Assembly (NCBI GenBank): GCA_045579745.1
Contig: JAZNMQ010000071.1
Span: forward strand, 1-22,655
Reading direction: 5' to 3'
Length of the DNA stretch: 22,655 nt
Source: Flemingiibacterium sp045579745
GTDB lineage: Bacteria > Bacillota > Clostridia > Oscillospirales > CAG-272
The notes below the pieces were generated by a model. That model saw only the letters and a list, made by a program, of their open reading frames with translations, was not told the DNA's origin and searched no databases. Below, one piece after another: positions 7,106-14,536 of the stretch. Within the stretch, counting starts at the first letter, position 1; each line of letters starts with the position of its first letter. The position numbers and the translations under genes are program-made.

Positions 7106-7134
7106 TTGACATCAAAGCTTTAAGATGGTATAAT
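7106..7134 (+). promoter_or_regulatory. Perfect consensus extended -10 promoter of carA-carB/dapF
   Basis: TTGACA (7106-7111), 17 bases, TATAAT (7129-7134), with TGG directly before the -10 (extended -10), and an AT-rich stretch upstream (7081-7100) like an UP element. Predicted start near 7141 leaves a leader of only about 32 bases, too short for a PyrR or other attenuator. I see no convincing ARG box. Confidence 0.95.
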
Positions 7135-7172
7135 ATTATGAAACAAACATTGAAAAAAACGGAGGTATAAAA

Positions 7173-8246
7173 ATGCAAACGAAACCTGCATATCTGATTC
7201 TTGAAAACGGTACTGTTTTTTGCGGCAAGGCTTTTGGCTATGAGTCTGAAGCTGTTGGCGAAATTGTTTTCAATACTTCAACAACCGGATATCTTTCAAC
7301 CCTCACCGATCAGGGTTATTACGGTCAATTTGTTGTTCAAACATTCCCGCTTATAGGAAATTACGGAGTTATTTCCCAAGAATGTGAAAGTAAGGGTGTT
7401 GCTCCTGCTGCATATATTGTCAGAGATATTTGTCAAGAACCTTCAAATTTTAGATGTGAAGGTAGTCTTGACATTTTTTTGAACAAAAACAAGATAGTCG
7501 GTATTTATGATATCGACACTCGCTCTCTTACAAAAATTCTTCGCAAAAACGGCACAATGAATGCAAAAATAACATACACTATGCCTGAGGATATTGAGGC
7601 TTGCAAGTCTGAGCTTGCTGCCCACAAGATCATCGGTGCCGTCGAAGCTGTTACCTGCAAGGAAGTCAAGACAGTCAGCCCGCAAGCGGCTGCTCACCGT
7701 ACGGTTCTGTTGGATTTCGGAGCTTCCGATACAATCGCCTCCGAGCTTGCCGCACGAAACTGTGAGGTGATTACCGTTCCCGCGGGAACTTCGGCTGAAG
7801 ACATTCTTGCATACAATCCGGACGGAATCGTGCTTTCAAACGGCCCCGGCAATCCTATGGAAAATCCGACAATTATTGCCGAGATTTCAAAGCTCGCAAA
7901 GGCTGGCATCCCCATGTTTGGAATTTGTCTTGGTCACCTGATGCTTGCAATTTCACAGGGAGCCAAGAGTGTAAAGATGCTTCATGGTCATCGCGGAGGT
8001 CAGCCCGTTGTCAGAAGCACCGACAAGCGAGTTTTTATCACCTCGCAAAATCATGGCTATGTGCTTGATGCCGACGCTCTCCCGGAATCGCTCGAAATCA
8101 GCTACAAAAATGGCAACGACGGCTCTATTGAAGGTGTTGATTATAAGAACATTCCCGCATTTTCAGTACAGTTCCGTCCAAACGCTGCCGGAGGTCCGTC
8201 AGCTACCGATTACTTGTATGACAAGTTTATCGATATGATGAAATAA
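7173..8246 (+). CDS. carA: Carbamoyl-phosphate synthase small (glutaminase) subunit, catalytic triad altered
   Basis: A 357-residue CarA, normal length. The N-terminal CarA-specific domain (1-145) has VFNTSTTGYLSTLTDQGY and FPLIGNYGV; the class I glutamine amidotransferase domain (about 170-357) has SNGPGNP and FGICLGH with the nucleophile Cys252, plus SQNHGYVLD. The expected HPE motif carrying the catalytic His and Glu (His353/Glu355 in E. coli) reads R335-P-N337 (codons 8175-8183). The substrate-contacting Gln after CLGH is Leu256, and the usual GHxGxNHPV reads GHRGGQPVV. So Cys is kept but His and Glu are lost. By family knowledge such a subunit should hydrolyse glutamine poorly; inference: carbamoyl phosphate is made from free ammonia here, with CarA kept as a structural or allosteric partner. 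GGAGG lies 7 bases before the ATG; carB follows after 21 bases. Confidence 0.93.
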   Translation: MQTKPAYLILENGTVFCGKAFGYESEAVGEIVFNTSTTGYLSTLTDQGYYGQFVVQTFPLIGNYGVISQECESKGVAPAAYIVRDICQEPSNFRCEGSLDIFLNKNKIVGIYDIDTRSLTKILRKNGTMNAKITYTMPEDIEACKSELAAHKIIGAVEAVTCKEVKTVSPQAAAHRTVLLDFGASDTIASELAARNCEVITVPAGTSAEDILAYNPDGIVLSNGPGNPMENPTIIAEISKLAKAGIPMFGICLGHLMLAISQGAKSVKMLHGHRGGQPVVRSTDKRVFITSQNHGYVLDADALPESLEISYKNGNDGSIEGVDYKNIPAFSVQFRPNAAGGPSATDYLYDKFIDMMK

Positions 8247-8267
8247 TTTTAATGGAGGATACAACAT

Positions 8268-11200
8268 ATGCCGCTTAGAAAAGATATAAAAAAGGTAATG
8301 GTTATCGGCTCCGGTCCTATCGTAATCGGTCAGGCTGCCGAGTTCGACTACGCAGGCACTCAGGCATGTCGCGCTCTTAAAGAAGACGGACTTGAGGTTG
8401 TTCTCGTAAACTCCAACCCCGCGACCATCATGACGGATAACGCGATGGCTGACGAGGTCTACATCGAGCCCTTAACAATTCCCACCATTAAACGTATTAT
8501 AGAAAAAGAACGTCCCGACAGCCTTCTTTCAACGCTTGGCGGTCAGACGGGACTTACCCTTTCGATGCAGCTCGCAAAGGATGGATTCCTTGACAAAATG
8601 GGAGTCAAGCTCCTCGGTGCTCGCCCCGATACAATCGATAAGGCTGAAGACCGTCAGATGTTCAAGGACACCATGATGAAGATCGGTCAGCCCTGCATTC
8701 CCTCAACAGTTGTTAACGACCTTTCATCAGCGCTCGAATTTGCAGGTGCAAACGGATATCCTCTTATCATCCGTCCCGCTTTCACTCTTGGCGGAACCGG
8801 AGGCGGTATTGCAAATGATGAGGCTGAATTCATTGAGATCACAAACACAGGTCTTAACGCATCGCCGATTCACCAGGTTCTGGTTGAAAAGTGCGTATCA
8901 GGCTGGAAGGAAATCGAGTTTGAGGTAATGCGCGACAGCGCAGGCAACGCTATCACTATTTGTTCGATGGAAAATGTCGACCCCGTCGGCGTTCATACCG
9001 GTGACAGTGTAGTTGTCGCTCCTGCGGTAACACTTTCAGACAAGGAATATCAGATGCTTCGTTCCGCGGCTCTCGAAATAATTGATGAGCTTCAGATCGA
9101 GGGCGGATGCAACTGTCAGTTTGCACTTCATCCCGAGAGCTTTGAATACGCAGTTATCGAGGTTAACCCTCGTGTATCGCGCTCGTCTGCACTCGCATCC
9201 AAGGCAACCGGCTATCCGATTGCAAAGGTTGCCGCTAAGATTGCAATAGGTTATACCCTCCCCGAAATCATCAATGCCGTTACCGGAACAACCTACGCAT
9301 GCTTTGAGCCGACTATTGACTACATGGTTGTAAAATTCCCGAAATGGCCGTTTGATAAATTTGTTTATGCGAAGCGTACACTCGGCACGCAGATGAAGGC
9401 GACGGGAGAGGTCATGGCTATCGGTACGACCTTCGAGCAGGCTATGATGAAAGCAATTCGCGGCGTAGAGATCAGCATGACCAGCTTATCTCACAAAAAG
9501 TATCGCGAGCTTTCCGACGAGGACGTTAATTCGCGCCTCCACAATGTTGACGATGAGCGTCTGTTTATCGTTTACGAAGCACTTCGCCGCGGAGTTTCGG
9601 TTGATGAAATTCACTCGATTACAATGATTGACGAATGGTTCCTAAGCAAGTTCATGAATCTTATCAACATGGAACGTGCACTTGCTGCCGGCCCCATCGA
9701 TAACACACTCTATAACTCCGCTAAGAAGCTCGGTTTCCCAGATAAGCTCATAGAGGAGCTTTCCGGCAAGCCGCTTCCTGAGGGCATGCACAAGAGAGCT
9801 GTCTACAAGCTCGTTGATACGTGCGCAGCTGAGTATGCTGCAAATACCCCCTACTTCTACTCCACATATGACGAGGAAAATGAAGCCACTGAATTCATTG
9901 ATTCTCACAAGGACCCAAGCAAAAAGACCGTTATCGTATTCGGCTCCGGCCCAATAAGAATCGGACAGGGTATTGAATTTGACTACGCCTCTGTTCATTG
10001 CGTATGGTCGCTTAAGAAGGCAGGCTACGATGTTGTTATTGTAAACAACAACCCCGAAACAGTTTCAACCGACTTCGACACAGCTGACAGACTTTACTTC
10101 GAGCCTCTCACCAACGAAGATGTTATGAACATCATCGAAACTGAAAAGCCCTTCGGTGTTGTCGTTGCATTCGGCGGTCAGACTGCAATCAAGCTCACAA
10201 AATTCTTGTCGGAGAACGGCGTAAACATTCTCGGTACATCCGCAGATTCCATTGACGCCGCTGAAGACCGTGAGCGTTTTGATGCACTTCTTGAATCCAA
10301 TAATATCAAGCGTCCTATGGGCTACACCGTAATGACAACCGAGGAAGCTCTCACAATTGCGAATCGTATAGGCTATCCTGTACTCATGCGTCCTTCATAC
10401 GTTCTCGGCGGTCAGAACATGATCATCGCGTTCACAGACGATGACATTAAGGAGTACATGGCTATCATTCTCACGCACAACATTGAGAATCCCGTCCTTA
10501 TTGATAAATATCTGATGGGTATTGAGCTTGAGGTCGATGCTATCTGTGACGGCGACGATATTCTCATCCCCGGAATCATGGAGCATGTTGAGCGTACGGG
10601 CATCCACTCGGGTGACTCAATTGCGGTTTACCCGGCTTGGAACATCACCGACAAGCTTCGCGCCGAAATTATCGAATGCACAAAGAAGCTCTCGGTTTCG
10701 CTGAACATAATGGGTCTTGTAAATATTCAATACCTCATTAATGAAAATCAGCTCTATGTAATCGAGGTAAATCCTCGTTCGTCAAGAACCATCCCCTACA
10801 TCAGCAAGGTAACGGGTGTTCCTATGGTTGACCTCGCAACTCGCTGCATGCTCGGCGAAAAGCTTGCTGACATGGGTTATGGCACCGGTCTTTATAAGAC
10901 TTCTCCGTATGTAGCAGTTAAGGTTCCCGTATTCTCATTCGAAAAGCTCATGAATGTCGATAACCACTTAGGTCCGGAAATGAAGTCCACCGGTGAGGTT
11001 CTCGGACTTGCCGCAACACGCGAGGAGGCACTCTACAAGGGTCTTGTAGCGGCAGGCTACAAGCTTACAAAGCAGGGCGGCGTTTTCATCACCGTACGCA
11101 ACAGCGACAAGGCTGAAATCGGTGAAACGGCAAAGCGTTACTACGACCTTGGCTTTGACCTGTACGCGACTAAGGGTACCGCGAGCGTTATTGAGGACTA

Positions 11201-12329
11201 CGGCATGAAGGTTACTGTAGTTGATAAGATTCATGAGGGCGAAAACAACACCTTGAAGCTTATCGAGTCAGGGATCATCGACTATGTTATTTCCACATCC
11301 GCTAAGGGCCGCATACCGACCCGTGACAGCGTTAAGATTCGCCGTAAGACTGTTGAACGTGCAATTCCCTGCCTGACCTCCATAGACACAGCCAACGCTG
11401 TTGCTGACTGCCTCAAGAGCCGTTACTCGCAGATTTGCACAGAGCTCGTCAACATCAACGATATGCGCACAGAGAAAACACCTCTTGAATTTACAAAGAT
11501 GGAAGCCTGCGGAAACGACTACATCTACTTCAACTGCTTCAATCAGAAGATTGACAATCCTGAGGGACTTTCGATTCAGCTTGCCGACCGTCACTTCGGA
11601 ATCGGCGGTGACGGTGTCGTTCTGATGTATCCGTCTGACAAAGCTGATGTCAAGATGAGAATGTTCAATCTTGACGGTACCGAGGGCAAGATGTGCGGCA
11701 ATGCTGCTCGCTGCATCGCAAAGTACATGATCGATAACAATCTTGTACAAGGTGACAGCCTTACACTCGAAACATTAAGCGGAGTGCGCGAAATCACCGT
11801 TGAAAAGGTTAACGGCCTGGTTAGCGAAGCAACCGTTAATATGGGCAAAGCTGAGCTCAACCCCTCATTTGTTCCCGTTAAGCTTTCCGGCGACAAGGTA
11901 ATTGGTGTTACCGCAAAGGTTGCAGGCGGAAGATACAAGATCAGCTGTGTTTCTATGGGTAATCCTCATTGCGTAGTATTCAGCAATGATTTTGATGAGG
12001 CTATTGACAATCTCAACCTTGAAGTGCTCGGTCCGAAATTCGAGAACGACCCACTCTTCCCGGAGAGAGTTAATACAGAATTTATCAAAGTTTTGAATCC
12101 CAGAACCCTCAAGATGCGCGTTTGGGAGCGCGGTTCGGGCGAAACCTTTGCTTGCGGCAGCGGCGCATGTGCGGCAGTTGTTGCGGCGGTTGAAAACGGC
12201 TATTGTCCTAAGGATACCGATATTACCGTTAAGCTTAAAGGCGGCGATCTCAAGATTCGCTATACCGATGAAGCCGTATTCCTTACGGGTGATTGCGTTA
12301 AGATTTACGAAGGCAAGGTTGTCCTTTAA
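8268..12329 (+). CDS. carB-dapF: Fusion: carbamoyl-phosphate synthase large subunit - diaminopimelate epimerase
   Basis: One uninterrupted 1353-codon frame. Residues 1 to about 1065 are a full CarB: first ATP-grasp half (GSGPIVIGQAAEFDYAGTQ near 14, LGGTGGGIA near 173, IEVNPRVSRSSALASK near 299), oligomerisation region (about 400-550), second half (GSGPIRIGQGIEFDYAS, LGGQNMIIA, IEVNPRSSRTIPYISK), and the MGS-like allosteric domain (about 935-1055). After a linker of only about six residues, 1073-1353 are a complete DapF: FTKMEACGNDYIY, both catalytic cysteines (C1143 in MCGNAARC, C1296 in GSGETFACGSGACA), length about 280. Roles: two-step ATP-dependent carbamoyl-phosphate synthesis for arginine and pyrimidines; LL- to meso-diaminopimelate for lysine and peptidoglycan. 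The only Met at the junction (1066, base 11463) lacks a ribosome site, so separate DapF translation is unlikely. GGAGG lies 9 bases before the CarB start. I am sure of both domains; the fusion depends on the read being correct. Confidence 0.95.
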   Translation: MPLRKDIKKVMVIGSGPIVIGQAAEFDYAGTQACRALKEDGLEVVLVNSNPATIMTDNAMADEVYIEPLTIPTIKRIIEKERPDSLLSTLGGQTGLTLSMQLAKDGFLDKMGVKLLGARPDTIDKAEDRQMFKDTMMKIGQPCIPSTVVNDLSSALEFAGANGYPLIIRPAFTLGGTGGGIANDEAEFIEITNTGLNASPIHQVLVEKCVSGWKEIEFEVMRDSAGNAITICSMENVDPVGVHTGDSVVVAPAVTLSDKEYQMLRSAALEIIDELQIEGGCNCQFALHPESFEYAVIEVNPRVSRSSALASKATGYPIAKVAAKIAIGYTLPEIINAVTGTTYACFEPTIDYMVVKFPKWPFDKFVYAKRTLGTQMKATGEVMAIGTTFEQAMMKAIRGVEISMTSLSHKKYRELSDEDVNSRLHNVDDERLFIVYEALRRGVSVDEIHSITMIDEWFLSKFMNLINMERALAAGPIDNTLYNSAKKLGFPDKLIEELSGKPLPEGMHKRAVYKLVDTCAAEYAANTPYFYSTYDEENEATEFIDSHKDPSKKTVIVFGSGPIRIGQGIEFDYASVHCVWSLKKAGYDVVIVNNNPETVSTDFDTADRLYFEPLTNEDVMNIIETEKPFGVVVAFGGQTAIKLTKFLSENGVNILGTSADSIDAAEDRERFDALLESNNIKRPMGYTVMTTEEALTIANRIGYPVLMRPSYVLGGQNMIIAFTDDDIKEYMAIILTHNIENPVLIDKYLMGIELEVDAICDGDDILIPGIMEHVERTGIHSGDSIAVYPAWNITDKLRAEIIECTKKLSVSLNIMGLVNIQYLINENQLYVIEVNPRSSRTIPYISKVTGVPMVDLATRCMLGEKLADMGYGTGLYKTSPYVAVKVPVFSFEKLMNVDNHLGPEMKSTGEVLGLAATREEALYKGLVAAGYKLTKQGGVFITVRNSDKAEIGETAKRYYDLGFDLYATKGTASVIEDYGMKVTVVDKIHEGENNTLKLIESGIIDYVISTSAKGRIPTRDSVKIRRKTVERAIPCLTSIDTANAVADCLKSRYSQICTELVNINDMRTEKTPLEFTKMEACGNDYIYFNCFNQKIDNPEGLSIQLADRHFGIGGDGVVLMYPSDKADVKMRMFNLDGTEGKMCGNAARCIAKYMIDNNLVQGDSLTLETLSGVREITVEKVNGLVSEATVNMGKAELNPSFVPVKLSGDKVIGVTAKVAGGRYKISCVSMGNPHCVVFSNDFDEAIDNLNLEVLGPKFENDPLFPERVNTEFIKVLNPRTLKMRVWERGSGETFACGSGACAAVVAAVENGYCPKDTDITVKLKGGDLKIRYTDEAVFLTGDCVKIYEGKVVL

Positions 12330-12348
12330 TTCTATCGTATATTAAACA

Positions 12349-12387
12349 AATCCGTCCGATTCGAATGAATCGGACGGATTTTCTTTT
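12349..12387 (+). terminator. Rho-independent terminator of carA-carB/dapF (bidirectional)
   Basis: A perfect 14-bp stem, AATCCGTCCGATTC (12349-12362) with GAATCGGACGGATT (12367-12380), loop GAAT, followed by TTCTTTT. It begins 19 bases after the stop. On the minus strand the stem is followed by TTTGTTT, so it can also stop transcripts from the opposite side. Confidence 0.95.
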
Positions 12388-12429
12388 CCCTTTATCTGCC
12401 ATCCATGCTAACGGGCTTGTTGTTATAAC

Positions 12430-12465
12430 ATAAAAGTCTTGCTGTTTTCACAGCAAGACTTTTAT
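12430..12465 (-). terminator. Rho-independent terminator of the ABC/DUF5696 cluster
   Basis: A 15-bp stem, ATAAAAGTCTTGCTG (12430-12444) with its exact complement at 12451-12465, loop TTTTCA. It lies 7 bases after the last gene of the minus-strand cluster; the A/T-rich ends of the stem provide the U-rich tail in either direction. Confidence 0.88.
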
Positions 12466-12472
12466 AATTAAA

Positions 12473-13534
12473 TTAACCAACGATACCGGAGCGCTCAATA
12501 CCGCCAACCAGGTACTGCTGCATGAATACATACAGTACAAGCAGCGGAGCAAGTACAAGCAGACCACTGGTGTTTCTGATTGCAGACTCATAAAGGTTCT
12601 GAGCTGCATACGCTGTATCAAGTGACCTCGGGATCTTATTGACAATATTCGGCATCAGTACGGTATCAATCTTTGTGAAGAATACCACTGTGTAGAAGTT
12701 ATCAGTCCACTGCCACGAGAACGCGAACAGAAAGATTGTAATCATCATAGGTACTGAAAGCGGGAGAATGATCTGAAGGAACGTTCTGAATGTTCCACTA
12801 CCGTCGATGTATGCGGATTCTTCGAGCTCATCCGGAACTCCGCGGAAGAACTGACGCATCATGAAGATATAAAGTCCGTTCTTGAACGCCAGACCGCCAA
12901 GCGATAGAACTACAAGCGGCCAATATGAGTTAAGCATGCTGACCGATGTAAAGGGTAATATCTGGAAGCCATCAATTACACCGCCACCAAGCAGATTGAA
13001 TAAGCCGAGAATATCGAAGAATCTGAATTTCATGAACATTGAAAGTCGGAGTGTGTTGTGAGGAACAACCATGGAGAAGATTACAAAGAAGAACACCAAC
13101 TTATTGCCCTTGAACTTAAACTTTGCAAGACCGTAACCGATCAAACAGCATACAAATGTTTGAATCAATCCGCAAAGTACAGATAACGTCGCTGTATTTA
13201 GTACAGCTGTAAAATATTTGTTCTCACTGATGACAGCCTTGTATGTATCAAGAGTGGGATACTTAGGAATCAACTTAACTGTTACATCAACAAAGTCTTC
13301 GCGGCTCATGAACGAACCGGAAATCTTTGCAAAGAACGGGAACAGAATGACATACGAAATACCAATAAGTAATACAAATCTGAAAATTTTGAATACGGTT
13401 GTCGTAAGGAAGTTCAGTGTAAGGTATTTTGACTTCAGACGTTCCTTCAGAGGGGTTCTTTCAAACTCAACTCTGATTTTATTTTTGCTCTCCTTCATTA
13501 TGCGAGGAGCCTGGGGTGCCTGTTGAGAATTCAT
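12473..13534 (-). CDS. Carbohydrate ABC transporter permease, MalG type (second pair)
   Basis: A 353-residue inner-membrane permease. It has a long basic cytoplasmic N-terminus (about 50 residues), six hydrophobic segments, and the EAA loop that docks the ATPase at residues 238-258, reading EESAYIDGSGTFRTFLQIILP. The MalG-like end IERSGIVG is kept (usually GLTAGAVKG-like). It is longer than the 270-290 of ordinary MalG proteins because of the N-terminal extension and an enlarged region near 175-210. A strong ribosome site, TAAGGAGG (13541-13548), overlaps the stop codon of the MalF-type gene upstream, so the pair is translationally coupled. It is the last gene of the cluster. Substrate is inferred only as a sugar or oligosaccharide. 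Confidence 0.93.
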   Translation of the reverse strand: MNSQQAPQAPRIMKESKNKIRVEFERTPLKERLKSKYLTLNFLTTTVFKIFRFVLLIGISYVILFPFFAKISGSFMSREDFVDVTVKLIPKYPTLDTYKAVISENKYFTAVLNTATLSVLCGLIQTFVCCLIGYGLAKFKFKGNKLVFFFVIFSMVVPHNTLRLSMFMKFRFFDILGLFNLLGGGVIDGFQILPFTSVSMLNSYWPLVVLSLGGLAFKNGLYIFMMRQFFRGVPDELEESAYIDGSGTFRTFLQIILPLSVPMMITIFLFAFSWQWTDNFYTVVFFTKIDTVLMPNIVNKIPRSLDTAYAAQNLYESAIRNTSGLLVLAPLLVLYVFMQQYLVGGIERSGIVG

Positions 13535-13545
13535 ATTATCCCTCC

Positions 13546-14517
13546 TTAGTCACGTTTTTGGTAGAAGACGTATGCACTGAGTACAGCGGAAACCGCACCA
13601 ATGATCAACATAACGATCAAGAAGTATACCCATGACATCGCCGAGCTAATAACGTTACCGTCGATCTGCGAATAAACCTCGGAGATGTATGTCATTACCG
13701 TGTTTGATTGTGATGTGAACGAGTCGATAACCGTGTATACGGTGTTTACAAGAATCATCGGGCTTATCATCGGGAATGTAATCTTCCAGAATGTTTCCCA
13801 TGCAGTCGCACCGTCGATATCGCACGATTCGTAAATCGCGGGAGAAATTGACTGAAGACCTGCAAGGTAGATAAGCATCTGTACGCCGGAGCGGTTGATG
13901 ATATTGTAAATATCGTTAACCATCTGAACAACGTATGTTACAAGCTCTGTACCTACAGCCATATTATCGAACAAACGCTCGACGTCTACGACTGAAAGAA
14001 TGTCGCTGGTAGCATTCATACCCGAACCATCGTTGATACCCTCAGATGTTTCGTTCATGTATTCCATCATTGTGTTTGCCTGGTCAATTCTATCGATAAT
14101 ACCGGTAGAAATGATAACGGGAATGAAGAATATTGCACGGAATGCTGCGCGTCCGATCATTTTCTGGTTGAGCAGCACTGCCATAAACAGCGAGAATATT
14201 ACGATTGCCGGAATATCAAATATAAGCTGCTGGATACCTGCTGTCAGCGTCTGAACGAATTCAGGGTCAACAAACAGCGCCTTTTGGTAGTTTTCCCATC
14301 CTACATATTGGAGGGTAAATCCACCGCCTCCACCGATCTTAATCTTTGTGAAGCTATATCTGATTGAATCAAATATAATCGGAAGATAAACAATGACGAT
14401 ACCAAGCACAAACGGGAGAACGAATACCCAGCCTGCACGTGCCTTGCGTTTATCCAGAGAGGCGCGCTTACGTTTTTTGGGAGCGCTTACTTGTTTAAGC
14501 TTTGCTTCGCTATTCAT
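13546..14517 (-). CDS. Sugar ABC transporter permease, MalF type, with an extracytoplasmic insertion
   Basis: A 323-residue permease. The N-terminus is strongly basic (KKRKRASLDKRKARAG), then the first membrane segment (about 29-47). The EAA loop, SCDIDGATAWETFWKITFP, is at residues 231-249. Between the FFIPVIIST helix (about 130-138) and the next helix there is an insertion of about 65 residues (140-205) rich in Asp, Asn, Met and Thr, presumably outside the membrane; ordinary short MalF-type permeases have a short loop here. It pairs with the MalG-type gene 11 bases downstream and follows the DUF5696 gene by 19 bases (ribosome site AGAGGTG). No ATPase gene is present in the cluster. Confidence 0.92.
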   Translation of the reverse strand: MNSEAKLKQVSAPKKRKRASLDKRKARAGWVFVLPFVLGIVIVYLPIIFDSIRYSFTKIKIGGGGGFTLQYVGWENYQKALFVDPEFVQTLTAGIQQLIFDIPAIVIFSLFMAVLLNQKMIGRAAFRAIFFIPVIISTGIIDRIDQANTMMEYMNETSEGINDGSGMNATSDILSVVDVERLFDNMAVGTELVTYVVQMVNDIYNIINRSGVQMLIYLAGLQSISPAIYESCDIDGATAWETFWKITFPMISPMILVNTVYTVIDSFTSQSNTVMTYISEVYSQIDGNVISSAMSWVYFLIVMLIIGAVSAVLSAYVFYQKRD

Positions 14518-14536
14518 TTATTACACCTCTCTTTTC

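Noticed and set aside
7141..7172. PyrR attenuator or riboswitch before carA
   Set aside because: The leader is only about 32 bases from the predicted start to the ATG and holds no hairpin.
11268..11750. 160-codon open frame on the minus strand within the CarB-DapF gene
   Set aside because: It is antisense to strongly conserved CarB/DapF sequence, has no recognisable domain, and follows from the codon bias of the real gene.
11463..12329. DapF as a separate gene starting at the ATG at 11463
   Set aside because: No ribosome site within 15 bases upstream, no stop codon after CarB, and the frame is continuous; a fusion is the simplest reading, though internal initiation is not excluded.
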